Shown here: positions 8,760 to 17,112 of the stretch, one piece after another | Layout of the letters: every line of letters starts with the position of its first letter | Numbering within the stretch: position 1 is the first letter of the stretch | Source: Thiobacillus denitrificans DSM 12475 | GTDB lineage: Bacteria; Pseudomonadota; Gammaproteobacteria; Burkholderiales; Thiobacillaceae | Assembly (NCBI RefSeq): GCF_000376425.1 | Contig: NZ_AQWL01000005.1 | Location: 94,166 to 158,165, forward strand | Direction: 5' to 3' | DNA: 64,000 nucleotides | Made by a program: the position numbers and the translations under genes | Notes under the pieces: generated by a model | Databases searched by the model: none | What the model was told of the DNA's origin: nothing | Seen by the model: the letters and a program-made list of their open reading frames with translations, nothing else

Positions 8760-10028
8760 TCATTTGAGCTTCTTGATGCCCATCAGACCGAGCACGTATT
8801 TCTCGTACAGCGGTTCGGTCGAGCCTTTCTTCATTTTGCGCATGAAGTATTTTTCGAACGCAACCTTGGCCAGGTGCACCCATTTGCCTTCCTTGAACCA
8901 GTTGACATTGCGCGGCGGAATCTGCGGCAACGCAACGAAGGCCGCCCCGGTGTCGCCGAAGTCAGCCAGGCAGATGGCATTCCAGGTGGCTTTCTCGGTC
9001 GGTTCGCGGCCGTCCAGCACGGCACGGATGTTGTGCGCCGTCGCGGTGACCATGGATTCGATCATGTAGCCGGTTTTCGGCGTTCCGGTCGGCACCGGCG
9101 TGGCCTCGACCGGCGGAATGGCGACGCAGACGCCCACCGAATACACATTCTTGAATTTGGCATTGCGCTGGAAGGCGTCGACTGTGATGAAACCGCGCGG
9201 ATTGGTCAGCCCCTCGATGCCGAACACGGCGTCGATGCCCTTGAATGCGGGCAGCATCATCGAGTAGCCGAACGGCAATTCGTGTTCCTTGATGATCTCG
9301 CCTTTTTCGTTGTGTTCGGCGACGAACATCTTGCCGGCTTCGACCTTGCTGACCTTGGCGTTGCAGATCCACTTGATGTGGCGGTCGCGCATCACGGATT
9401 CCATCATGCCCTTGGAGTCGCCGACGCCGCCCAGACCCAGATGGCCGATGTAGGGCTCGGCGGTGACGTAGGTCATGGGCACGCGGTCGCGGATTTTGCG
9501 CCGCCTGAGGTCGGTGTCCATGATCATGGCGAATTCATACGCCGGCCCGTAGCACGACGCCCCCTGCACGGCGCCGACCACGATCGGCCCGGGCTCCTGC
9601 ACGAAGCGCTCCCAAGCCTGGCCTGCGACGACGGCGTGCTCGACCTGGCACACCGACTGGGTATGCCCTTCCGGGCCCAGTCCCGGGACTTCGTCGAACG
9701 CCAGCTTGGGACCGGTCGCGATGACGAGAAAATCGTAGTCCACCACCCGGCCATCGGTGAGTTCGATCTGGTTGCGTTCGGGGTGCACGCGCGCGGCGCC
9801 GACCGGGATGAAATCGATGCCTTTTTTGTTGAGATAGGGCGCGGCCGGCAGGGTGATGTCGTCGCGCTTGCGCCAGTTGACCGCAACCCAGGGGTTGGAT
9901 GGAGTGAACTGGAAATAGGGCTGGTTGGAAATCACGGTGACCTTGTCTTCAGTCCGCGCCTGTTCACGCATTTCATAGGCCATCGTCATGCCGCCCACGC
10001 CCGCACCCAAAATCACGATCTGTGCCAT
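8760..10028 (-). CDS. sqr: Sulfide:quinone oxidoreductase
   Basis: Membrane-associated FAD enzyme that oxidises sulfide to polysulfide or sulfane sulfur and reduces quinone. The 422-residue product begins MAQIVILGAGVGGMTMAYEM (FAD fold). It has three Cys in the positions expected for the SQR active site: about C127 (SVCQVE), C159 (GASCYG) and C301 (GVCVAIPPVEATPVPTGTPKTG in pieces). The C-terminal KWVHLAKVAFEKYFMRKMKKG is an amphipathic membrane anchor. The ATG at 10028 has AGGAGAGAG upstream. It is divergent from a FisR-like activator and preceded by a sigma-54 promoter. Confidence 0.92.
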   Translation of the reverse strand: MAQIVILGAGVGGMTMAYEMREQARTEDKVTVISNQPYFQFTPSNPWVAVNWRKRDDITLPAAPYLNKKGIDFIPVGAARVHPERNQIELTDGRVVDYDFLVIATGPKLAFDEVPGLGPEGHTQSVCQVEHAVVAGQAWERFVQEPGPIVVGAVQGASCYGPAYEFAMIMDTDLRRRKIRDRVPMTYVTAEPYIGHLGLGGVGDSKGMMESVMRDRHIKWICNAKVSKVEAGKMFVAEHNEKGEIIKEHELPFGYSMMLPAFKGIDAVFGIEGLTNPRGFITVDAFQRNAKFKNVYSVGVCVAIPPVEATPVPTGTPKTGYMIESMVTATAHNIRAVLDGREPTEKATWNAICLADFGDTGAAFVALPQIPPRNVNWFKEGKWVHLAKVAFEKYFMRKMKKGSTEPLYEKYVLGLMGIKKLK

Positions 10029-10072
10029 TACTCTCTCCTGTTGAGGGTTCTCTTGTAGTCTAGCAACTGGAA

Positions 10073-10088
10073 TGCAAATACCGTGCCG
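10073..10088 (-). promoter_or_regulatory. Sigma-54 promoter of sqr
   Basis: Read on the minus strand, CGGCACGGTATTTGCA matches the -24/-12 consensus TGGCACG-N4-TTGCW at all positions but the first. It lies about 45 bp before the sqr ATG and faces a divergent sigma-54 activator gene. Confidence 0.78.
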
Positions 10089-10134
10089 GCATTCAATGCG
10101 CCCGGATTCGTGCATGGGCGGCGCATGCATCATT

Positions 10135-10153
10135 TGACATGACCATTATGTCA
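10135..10153. promoter_or_regulatory. Palindromic candidate activator site (TGACAT-N7-ATGTCA)
   Basis: A perfect 6-bp inverted repeat with a 7-bp centre, about 50 bp upstream of the sqr -24 element and 38 bp before the fisR-like start. This is a plausible enhancer for the activator and a site for autoregulation. The assignment is positional only. Confidence 0.5.
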
Positions 10154-10190
10154 TGCCACGCTCCGCGAAAGTCATGACCCGGTCACCGCC

Positions 10191-11486
10191 ATGCCCCATA
10201 TCGAACTGCAGGATCTCATCGACGCGAACGACCAGCCCTTTGTAGTGATCGATCGCGAATACCGCATCGTAGCGGCGAATCAGCGCTATGGCGAAGCCTA
10301 CGGCGTGACGCCCGACGCCATCGTCGGCCGTCACTGCTATGCCGTGTCGCACCACGCATCGCGCCCCTGCCATGAAAACGGCGAACAGTGCCCGCATCAG
10401 ACCTTGTTCGACCACGGTGAAGCAGTCGAGGTGCTGCACACCCATTTCCATGCCGGCGACCAGCCCGAGCGCACCCGCATACGCGGGCATGCCCTGCGCG
10501 GCGTGAATGGCGAGCGCTATCTGGGCGAACAGCTCTTTCCGCTGGAAGCCAGCGTCGGCACCGACTGCGATGCCATGCAGATGGTGGGACAGTCCCCTGC
10601 GTTCCTGGCCTGCGTGGACAATCTCGCACGGGTGGCCGACAGCGAGGCCTCGATCCTGCTGTATGGAGAGAGCGGTGTGGGCAAGGATCTCGCCGCGCGC
10701 TTCATTCATGCCCGTTCGACGCGAGCCGGCGGCCCCTTCATCGTGATCAACTGCGCCGCCGTGCCGGAAACCCTGTTCGAAAGCGAGCTGTTCGGCCATG
10801 AGCGCGGCGCCTTCTCGGGCAGCAACGGCCTGAAGAAAGGGCTGTTCGAACTGGCGGACGGCGGCACGCTGTTCCTGGACGAAGTGGCCGAGATTCCGCT
10901 GGGCTTGCAGGCCAAGCTGCTGCGGGTGCTGGAAACCGGCGAATTCCGCCGCGTCGGCGGCACCCATACGCTGAACGCCGACGTGCGGCTGGTATCGGCC
11001 ACCAATCGCCGGCTGCTGGACGAGGTGGACGAGAAGCGGTTCCGGCTCGATCTGTATTACCGGCTGGCAGGCATCGACGTGACCCTGCCTGCGCTGCGCG
11101 AACGGCGCGAGGACCTCTCTGCGCTGGCGGCGTTCCTGCTCCAGCGCCTGGCCGGCAGCCGCCGTGCCTGCCGGCTGGATGCGGCCGCGCTGGCCACGCT
11201 GCAGGCATACGAATTCCCCGGAAATGTGCGCGAACTGCGCAACCTGCTGCAGCGCGCGGTGCTGACCTGCCAGGACGGCGTGATCCGCGCCGCCGACCTG
11301 CATCTGCCTGTGGCGGCACTGCCGCAGCAGCCGGGCGCGGGCACGCAGCCGCTGGCCGAGATCGAGCGCAGCCACATCCGCGCCCTGCTCGATTCGCATG
11401 CCGGCCATCGCAGCCGGGTCGCGACCGCGCTCGGCGTCACCGAACGCACGCTGTACCGCAAGCTCAAGCGATACGGCCTGGGCTAG
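10191..11486 (+). CDS. fisR: FisR-like sulfane-sulfur-responsive sigma-54 activator
   Basis: A 431-residue bacterial enhancer-binding protein: an N-terminal PAS-like sensor (about 1-115), an AAA+ domain (about 130-355; Walker A GESGVGKD, Walker B GGTLFLDEV) and a Fis-type HTH (VATALGVTERTLYRKLKRYGLG). The sensor holds Cys at about 49, 60 and 67, spaced +11 and +7. This equals the three Cys spacing (C53, C64, C71) of FisR from Cupriavidus, which senses sulfane sulfur and activates sqr/pdo. The sigma-54 contact loop reads GAFSGS rather than GAFTGA. Divergent from sqr, its likely target. Confidence 0.85.
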   Translation: MPHIELQDLIDANDQPFVVIDREYRIVAANQRYGEAYGVTPDAIVGRHCYAVSHHASRPCHENGEQCPHQTLFDHGEAVEVLHTHFHAGDQPERTRIRGHALRGVNGERYLGEQLFPLEASVGTDCDAMQMVGQSPAFLACVDNLARVADSEASILLYGESGVGKDLAARFIHARSTRAGGPFIVINCAAVPETLFESELFGHERGAFSGSNGLKKGLFELADGGTLFLDEVAEIPLGLQAKLLRVLETGEFRRVGGTHTLNADVRLVSATNRRLLDEVDEKRFRLDLYYRLAGIDVTLPALRERREDLSALAAFLLQRLAGSRRACRLDAAALATLQAYEFPGNVRELRNLLQRAVLTCQDGVIRAADLHLPVAALPQQPGAGTQPLAEIERSHIRALLDSHAGHRSRVATALGVTERTLYRKLKRYGLG

Positions 11487-11567
11487 CTGTGCCGTGATGT
11501 CGGGGCCGGATCAGCCGGCCAGGCTGGTGAAGCGGGCCTGCCCTAAAGGATTCCGATCCACTATGGG

Positions 11568-13055
11568 CTAGCGTCCATGTGGCGTCGTATACGCCAGTTC
11601 GGCCGCACGCACGACGGCGCGCGCCTTGTTGAGCGTCTCCATCCATTCGTTGTCGGGCACCGAATCGGCGACGATGCCCGCGCCCGCCTGCGCGTACAGC
11701 ATGCCGTCCTTGACCACTGCAGTGCGGATGGCGATCGCCAGATCCATGTCGCCGTTGAACCCCAGATAGCCGACCGCGCCGGCATAGATGCCACGCTTGC
11801 TGGGTTCCAGTTCGTCGATGATTTCCATCGCCCGCACCTTGGGCGCGCCCGACACGGTGCCTGCCGGGAAACTGGCGCGCAGCACGTCGAGCGCGGAAAG
11901 GCCCGGTCTGAGCTTGCCCTCGACGTTGGAGACGATGTGCATCACGTGCGAGTAGCGCTCGATCTGCATGTTCTCGGTGACCTTGACGCTGCCGGTGACG
12001 GCGACGCGCCCGGTGTCGTTGCGCCCCAGATCCAGCAGCTGCAGGTGCTCGGCGCGTTCCTTGGGGTCACTCAGCAGTTCCTCGGCCAGACGCTGGTCGT
12101 CCTCGCGCGTGAGGCCGCGCGGACGGGTGCCGGCGATGGGGCGCAGGGTGACGCTGTCGCCTTCGAGCCGCACCAGGATTTCCGGCGACGAGCCAACGAC
12201 GTGGAAGCCGCCGAAATCGTAATAGAACATGTAAGGCGACGGATTGAGGCTCCTGAGCGCGCGGTAGAGCGACAGTGGCGAAGCGGCGAACGGCCGCGCC
12301 ATGCGCTGCGACAACACCACCTGCATGACATCGCCGGCGGCGATGTAATCCTTGGCTTTCTGCACCGCCGCCTTGAACTCGGCCTCGCCGAACTCGGAAG
12401 TCGGCTCGTCTTCCCCGACCACCGATTCGGCCGGCAGATGCACCGGCACATGCAGCTTCCCGGCCAGTTCGGCGAGACGCAAATGGCCTTGCGCATAGGC
12501 ATCCGGCTGCATCGGATCGGCATGGGCGATGAGATAGAGCTTGCCGGCGAGGTTGTCGAACACGGCCAGTTCCTCGGTCAGCATCAGCAGGATGTCGGGC
12601 GTGCGCAGCGTGTCGTCCTTGCGCGGCTGATTTTTATTGAACTCGGGCGCGAGCCGCTTCTCGATGTAGCGGATGGTGTCATAGCCGAAGTAGCCGGCCA
12701 GCCCGCCGGTGAAGCGCGGCAGCCCGGCCACCGGCGCGGCCTTGAAGCGCGCCTGGAAGTCGGCGATGAAGGCCAGCGGGTCGGGCAGGCTGTACTCCTC
12801 GACCACCTGGCCGTCGGTTTCCACTGTCAGCAAGTGGGCGCGAACCCTGAGCACCGTGCGCGCCGGCAGGCCGATGAAGGAGTAGCGCCCGAAACGCTCG
12901 CCGCCCACCACCGATTCGAGCAGATAGGTGTAGGGCGCGTTGGCGAGCTTGAGGTAGACCGAGAGCGGTGTCTCCAGGTCGCCGGGCAGTTCGCGCACCA
13001 GCGGGATGCGGTTGTAGCCCTGGCGGGCGAGGTCGAAGAAGTCTTGTTCAGTCAT
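11568..13055 (-). CDS. trpE: Anthranilate synthase component I
   Basis: Synthesises anthranilate from chorismate with ammonia from TrpG. The 495-residue product contains the feedback-site region [18 protein letters not shown], and the catalytic chorismate-binding motifs [41 protein letters not shown] and [18 protein letters not shown] (cited in pieces). The start at 13055 has no good ribosome site; a 110-bp inverted repeat begins six bases upstream. It follows rpe and gph, the usual betaproteobacterial order, but trpGDC is displaced. Confidence 0.96.
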   Translation of the reverse strand: MTEQDFFDLARQGYNRIPLVRELPGDLETPLSVYLKLANAPYTYLLESVVGGERFGRYSFIGLPARTVLRVRAHLLTVETDGQVVEEYSLPDPLAFIADFQARFKAAPVAGLPRFTGGLAGYFGYDTIRYIEKRLAPEFNKNQPRKDDTLRTPDILLMLTEELAVFDNLAGKLYLIAHADPMQPDAYAQGHLRLAELAGKLHVPVHLPAESVVGEDEPTSEFGEAEFKAAVQKAKDYIAAGDVMQVVLSQRMARPFAASPLSLYRALRSLNPSPYMFYYDFGGFHVVGSSPEILVRLEGDSVTLRPIAGTRPRGLTREDDQRLAEELLSDPKERAEHLQLLDLGRNDTGRVAVTGSVKVTENMQIERYSHVMHIVSNVEGKLRPGLSALDVLRASFPAGTVSGAPKVRAMEIIDELEPSKRGIYAGAVGYLGFNGDMDLAIAIRTAVVKDGMLYAQAGAGIVADSVPDNEWMETLNKARAVVRAAELAYTTPHGR

Positions 13056-13060
13056 GTCAG

Positions 13061-13170
13061 TAGGGGCTAGGGGTTAGGATCTAGGGGCCAGGGAATGAAC
13101 GACGCGCAGCGTCACCATCGCGCGCCGCTGGCACGCGCCCCAGATCCCAGACCCCAGCCCCTAGCCCCTA
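13061..13170. repeat. Intergenic inverted repeat, TAGGGGC type
   Basis: The left arm is repeats of TAGGGGC/TAGGATC/CCAGGG units from 13061; the right arm from about 13132 carries CCCCAGATCCCAG and ends CCCCTAGCCCCTA. The arms are imperfect complements around a GC-rich centre. It fills the whole gph-trpE gap. A related copy is at 46106-46180. Confidence 0.75.
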
Positions 13171-13173
13171 AGC

Positions 13174-13854
13174 TCACGCCTTAACCACCATCTTCGCCGC
13201 TTCGGCGAGGCTCGGCACCACCGCGTCGAGATCGAGCTCGGCGACCGGGCGGCCGCGGTTGTAGCCGTAGGGCACGCAGAACACCGGACTGCCTGCAGCG
13301 CGCGCAGCCTGGGTGTCGTTGAGCGAGTCGCCGATCAGGAGCTGCTCGGCCGGCTTCACCTTGAACACCTCGCAGGCATGCAGCAGCGGCAGCGGATCGG
13401 GCTTGCGCTTCGGCAGCGTGTCGCCGGACAGGATCAGCTCGAAATAATCGAACAGGCCGGTGTCCTTCAGCAGCGGATGGGTGAACGCTTCGGCCTTGTT
13501 GGTGATGCAGGCGATGTGCACACCCATCGCCTTGAAGGCGTCGAGGCCTGCGACCACGCCGTCGAACGGGCGCGAATGCAGCGACACGTGCTCACCGTAA
13601 TGCTTCTGATAGGAGGCGATGGCCTGTTCGAACAGCGCCGCATCGGGCTCGGCATCCATGTCGCCGGTGAGCACGCGCTTGACCAGCCGCGACACGCCGT
13701 TGCCGATGTAGGTGGCAATCGTTTCCGGCGACGGGCAGGGACGGCCGAGGTCGGCCATCATCAGTTCGGCGGCATGCGCCAGATCCGGTGCGGTGTCGAG
13801 CAGGGTACCGTCGAGATCGATGACGACGGCCTTGATGGGAAGAGGAAAATTCAT
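13174..13854 (-). CDS. gph: Phosphoglycolate phosphatase (HAD family)
   Basis: Dephosphorylates 2-phosphoglycolate; in autotrophs this salvages the Rubisco oxygenase product. The 226-residue product has HAD motif I VVIDLDGTLLDTAPDL, motif II IACITNKAE, and motifs III/IV with KRKPDPLPLLHA and LLIGDSLNDTQAARAAG. The ATG at 13854 is chosen over an in-frame TTG at 13869, which lies within a repeat. That repeat directly abuts the ATG, so no Shine-Dalgarno is seen. It lies between rpe and trpE. Confidence 0.93.
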   Translation of the reverse strand: MNFPLPIKAVVIDLDGTLLDTAPDLAHAAELMMADLGRPCPSPETIATYIGNGVSRLVKRVLTGDMDAEPDAALFEQAIASYQKHYGEHVSLHSRPFDGVVAGLDAFKAMGVHIACITNKAEAFTHPLLKDTGLFDYFELILSGDTLPKRKPDPLPLLHACEVFKVKPAEQLLIGDSLNDTQAARAAGSPVFCVPYGYNRGRPVAELDLDAVVPSLAEAAKMVVKA

Positions 13855-13914
13855 AGGTTCAAGTTGCAAGATTCAAGTTGCAAGAGAACACCTTGTCTCT
13901 TGCAACCTGAACCT
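13855..13914. repeat. Intergenic inverted repeat, CAAGA type (second copy)
   Basis: AGGTTCAAGTTGCAAG on the left, CTCTTGCAACCTGAACCT on the right. Same family as 3787-3851. It fills the rpe-gph gap and touches the gph start codon. Confidence 0.75.
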
Positions 13915-13925
13915 TGTATCTGTTG

Positions 13926-14609
13926 TTAGACTTTAGCCAGTTCCGCGCGCATCGCGGCAATGACGCTGTTGTAGCGCTGAGGATCGCTGTCCTTGGCGGC
14001 ACCGAACACGGCCGAACCGGCGACGAAGGTGTCGACGCCAGCCCTGGCAACCTCGGCGATGTTGGCGGGGCCGACACCACCGTCGATTTCGATGTTCACG
14101 CTGAGACCGCGATCGTCGATCATCTTGCGCACGGCACGCGCCTTGTCGAGCACGTAGGGAATGAATTTCTGGCCGCCGAAGCCGGGGTTGACGCTCATCA
14201 GCAGCACCATGTCGAGCTTGTCCAGGGTGTATTCCAGCACGTCGAGCGGGGTGGCGGGGTTGAACACCAGGCCGGCCTTGCAGCCGCTCTCCTTGATCAG
14301 GCCGATGGTGCGGTCGACATGCTCGGACGCTTCCGGGTGGAAGGTGATATAGGTGGCGCCGGCCTTGGCGAAATCGGGGATGATGCGGTCGACCGGCTTC
14401 ACCATCAGGTGGACGTCGATCGGCGCGGTGACGCCGTGCTTGCGCAGCGCTTCGCACACCAGCGGGCCGATGGTGAGGTTGGGCACGTAGTGGTTGTCCA
14501 TTACGTCGAAGTGGACGATGTCGGCGCCGGAGGCGAGCACGTTGTCGACTTCCTCGCCGAGCCGGGCAAAGTTGGCGGACAGGATGGACGGGGCGATGCG
14601 GTACGTCAT
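13926..14609 (-). CDS. rpe: Ribulose-phosphate 3-epimerase
   Basis: Interconverts ribulose-5-P and xylulose-5-P (pentose phosphate and Calvin cycles). The 227-residue TIM barrel shows [50 protein letters not shown] and IEIDGGV, including the metal-binding His/Asp residues. The start at 14609 gives [13 protein letters not shown]; an upstream in-frame ATG at 14666 would overlap the divergent apaG promoter region. First gene of rpe-gph-trpE. Confidence 0.96.
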   Translation of the reverse strand: MTYRIAPSILSANFARLGEEVDNVLASGADIVHFDVMDNHYVPNLTIGPLVCEALRKHGVTAPIDVHLMVKPVDRIIPDFAKAGATYITFHPEASEHVDRTIGLIKESGCKAGLVFNPATPLDVLEYTLDKLDMVLLMSVNPGFGGQKFIPYVLDKARAVRKMIDDRGLSVNIEIDGGVGPANIAEVARAGVDTFVAGSAVFGAAKDSDPQRYNSVIAAMRAELAKV

Positions 14610-14701
14610 GGGAAGCTCCGGGATTTTTTGGGAAAACCCGGCCATTTTAGCAGCCTGCCACGTCATTGCGTTACACTCCAGGCATCCCGTACCCGTCGAG
14701 C

Positions 14702-15091
14702 ATGCCCGTGGCCGAAGGCAAGAAATACCGTATCAGCGTCAACGTCAACACGACCTATCTGGCCGAACAGAGCGATCCCTCGGCCGATCGTTACGTGTTC
14801 GCCTACACCGTCACCATCGCCAACACCGGTACCGAAGCCGCGCAACTGATTTCGCGCCACTGGATCATCACCGACGCCGAAAACGTCATCCAGGAAGTCA
14901 GGGGACTCGGCGTGGTCGGCGAACAGCCCTTGCTGCGGCCGGGCGAAAGTTTCGAGTACACCAGCGGCACCGCGCTGGCGACGCCGGTCGGCACCATGCG
15001 CGGCAGCTATCAGATGGTGGCTGAGGACGGCAACAAGTTCGACGCCGAAATCCCCCGGTTCACGCTGTCGATGCCGAGGGTGCTTCACTAA
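14702..15091 (+). CDS. apaG: ApaG (Co2+/Mg2+ efflux-associated Fn3-fold protein)
   Basis: A 129-residue ApaG/DUF525 protein with an immunoglobulin-like fold; mutants of homologues show altered cobalt resistance and the biochemical role is unclear. Motifs: [43 protein letters not shown], and [21 protein letters not shown]. The ATG at 14702 matches family length. Divergent from rpe and followed by a strong terminator. Confidence 0.93.
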   Translation: MPVAEGKKYRISVNVNTTYLAEQSDPSADRYVFAYTVTIANTGTEAAQLISRHWIITDAENVIQEVRGLGVVGEQPLLRPGESFEYTSGTALATPVGTMRGSYQMVAEDGNKFDAEIPRFTLSMPRVLH

Positions 15092-15099
15092 AAAGACGG

Positions 15100-15156
15100 G
15101 GGCGCAGCCAGGCCGTCCCCATGAATCCTTGGCCCTGCGCCCGGGTTTTATTTTTT
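15100..15156 (+). terminator. Rho-independent terminator after apaG
   Basis: GGGCGCAG (15100-15107) pairs with CTGCGCCC (15135-15142), extended inward by CCA/TGG, and is followed by GGGTTTTATTTTTT. The T-run overlaps the stop codon of the convergent 30-residue ORF. Confidence 0.8.
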
Positions 15157-15240
15157 CATCGTCCACCACACGATGAACAGCAGCAGTCCGAGCGCGACTC
15201 CTGCCTCCAGCAGCAGCCAGCCCAGCCCCTGTGTCTCCAT
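15148..15240 (-). CDS. 30-residue single-helix membrane protein
   Basis: Short ORF starting METQGLGWLL and ending LFIVWWTMKK. Residues about 7-26 are one hydrophobic helix, followed by a basic tail (C-terminus cytoplasmic or periplasmic undetermined). The ATG at 15240 has GGAGAG eight bases upstream. It sits convergent to apaG and divergent from mltA. No function is recognised; small single-helix proteins often modulate membrane complexes. Coding status rests on the ribosome site and the clean hydrophobic profile. Confidence 0.55.
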   Translation of the reverse strand: METQGLGWLLLEAGVALGLLLFIVWWTMKK

Positions 15241-15272
15241 TAAACCCGTCTCTCCATTGTTATACTCGGCGC

Positions 15273-16562
15273 ATGTTTTCGATGGGGCCATCTTCACCCG
15301 TGATGCTGTTACGCGCAAGTCCGTGGCTGTTCGCCCTGCTGTTGTCGGCCTGTGCGGTGCAGCCGCCAGGAAAGCCGCCCGTTCCACCGGCGCCGGTAGC
15401 GGTGCCGGTGCCGGTTCCGCCTCCCGTTCCGCAACTTGAACCCGCGCCCCCCGCGCTCATCCCCACTCCGTCCGTAGCCTATCCCCTGCTCAGACCGGTG
15501 GACTGGGCAGCCGTGGCCTTCTGGCAGGACGACAGCGCCGGCGAAGCCTGGACCGCCTTTCTGCGCAGCTGCGCCACGCTCGGCAAGCGCACCGCATGGC
15601 AAGCGGTCTGCGCCGATGCGGCTGCGATGCCGTCTCCCGACAACGCGGCCGTGCGGACATTTTTCGAGCAGCGTTTCCAGCCCTATCAGGCCAGCCAGGA
15701 AGACGGCAGCACCGAAGGCATGATCACCGGCTACTACGAGCCCCTGTTGAAAGGCGACCGGGCGCGTACCGCACGGGCACGCTTCCCGCTCTATGCCGCC
15801 CCCGACGATCTCATCACGGTGGATCTCGCCAGTGTCTACCCTGAATTGAAAAACCTGCGCCTGCGCGGGCGGCTGGCCGGCAACAAGCTGGTCCCCTACC
15901 CCACCCGCAAGGAAATCGAGACGGTCAACGGCAACGGCTTCAAGGGCAGGCCGATTGCCTGGGCGGAAGACCCGGTGGAGCTCTTTTTCCTGCAGATCCA
16001 GGGCTCGGGCCGCATCGAGCTGCCGGACGGTTCGCATTTGCGCGTCGGCTACGCGGACCAGAATGGCCACCCCTATCAATCGATCGGCAAGCTGCTGGTC
16101 GAGCGCGGCGAACTAAAGCTCGAACAGGCCTCGATGCAAGGCATCAAGGACTGGGGGGCAAAGAATCCCGACAAGCTGCCGGAACTGCTCGCCAGCAACC
16201 CCAGTTTCGTATTTTTCCGCGAACTGCCCAACGGCCTGCCCGGCCCGCTCGGCGCGCTCGGTGTGCCGCTCACCGACGGCCGCTCGATTGCCGTCGACCC
16301 GCGCTTCATACCGCTCGGTGCACCGGTCTTTCTCGCCACCACCCAGCCCAATTCACCGCTGCCGCTGAACAAACTGGTGATGGCGCAGGATACTGGCGGC
16401 GCCATCCGCGGCGGCGTGCGCGCCGATTTCTTCTGGGGCTTCGGCAACACCGCGGGGGAACTCGCCGGCCGCATGAAACAGCGCGGCCGCATGTGGGTGC
16501 TGCTGCCCAGGACATGGCCGGAGATGGCCTCGACGCCCAACGGCAAGAACCCGAAAAACTAG
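15273..16562 (+). CDS. mltA: Membrane-bound lytic murein transglycosylase A
   Basis: Outer-membrane lipoprotein that cleaves peptidoglycan glycan strands to 1,6-anhydro products. The lipobox LLSAC follows LLRASPWLFALL, then a Pro-rich linker. The MltA domain holds GMITGYYEPLLKG, and the 3D domain has VMAQDTGGAIRGGVRADFFWGFG with the catalytic Asp region. The start is uncertain: ATG 15273 is just after a TATACT -10-like box, and ATG 15303 gives a shorter, cleaner signal peptide; neither has a strong ribosome site. The mature protein is the same either way. Confidence 0.92.
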   Translation: MFSMGPSSPVMLLRASPWLFALLLSACAVQPPGKPPVPPAPVAVPVPVPPPVPQLEPAPPALIPTPSVAYPLLRPVDWAAVAFWQDDSAGEAWTAFLRSCATLGKRTAWQAVCADAAAMPSPDNAAVRTFFEQRFQPYQASQEDGSTEGMITGYYEPLLKGDRARTARARFPLYAAPDDLITVDLASVYPELKNLRLRGRLAGNKLVPYPTRKEIETVNGNGFKGRPIAWAEDPVELFFLQIQGSGRIELPDGSHLRVGYADQNGHPYQSIGKLLVERGELKLEQASMQGIKDWGAKNPDKLPELLASNPSFVFFRELPNGLPGPLGALGVPLTDGRSIAVDPRFIPLGAPVFLATTQPNSPLPLNKLVMAQDTGGAIRGGVRADFFWGFGNTAGELAGRMKQRGRMWVLLPRTWPEMASTPNGKNPKN

Positions 16563-16790
16563 CAGATCGACGCTGCCTGGTGAGCCGGCCAGACGCATCG
16601 CTTCCACTGCAACGGATCCGACCGTTCGGGTGCGCAAGAAATTCCTGCGCGATCGGTCCGGAATGGCTCCCGCGGGCGATGAAGGCAGGGTGACGGCAGC
16701 GCAGGGGCAAACCAGCTTGGGCGCGAACGCATCATTCAAAATCCTGGCTGCCGCTTCCGCGTTCAACCGGTAGTCGCCGGAGACAGACGC

Positions 16791-16934
16791 TTACATCTTC
16801 TGCTGGACGTCCTTGGCCGTGTCCTGGATTTTTTCGCCGCCCTGTTCGATATCCTTGCCGGCTCCAGCCACCGTATTGCAACCGACCACCACGACAAAAA
16901 ATGAAGACATGACAAGTGCGAGTAGCGTTTTCAT
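16791..16934 (-). CDS. Entericidin-family small lipoprotein
   Basis: A 47-residue lipoprotein: signal MKTLLALVMSSFFVVVVGC with the lipobox VVGC, then NTVAGAGKDIEQGGEKIQDTAK, the entericidin A/B signature. Entericidins are cell-envelope lipoproteins linked to a toxin/antidote pair and stationary-phase lysis in E. coli; only one is present here. The ATG at 16934 has GGAGATCCC upstream. A GTAGGA box (TCCTAC on the coding strand) lies 80 bp upstream. Confidence 0.85.
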   Translation of the reverse strand: MKTLLALVMSSFFVVVVGCNTVAGAGKDIEQGGEKIQDTAKDVQQKM

Positions 16935-17112
16935 GGGATCTCCTGATGCCCAAAAATTGGACGAATCACGATCCGGCGCGGCCATCGGATATTGCCGGAT
17001 CGTAAACGCATCGTAGGACGGGGTTGGCGCTCAGTCTGTCAGCTGTCGCGGATTGACCTGTCGGAGAATTCCTGCAATAACCTGTTCCAGCCCCCTCCCT
17101 GACGGAGCCGAC

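Noticed and set aside
13061-13170. Tryptophan attenuator before trpE
   Set aside because: No short leader peptide with Trp codons and no T-run; the structure is a repeat shared with the nrt operon.
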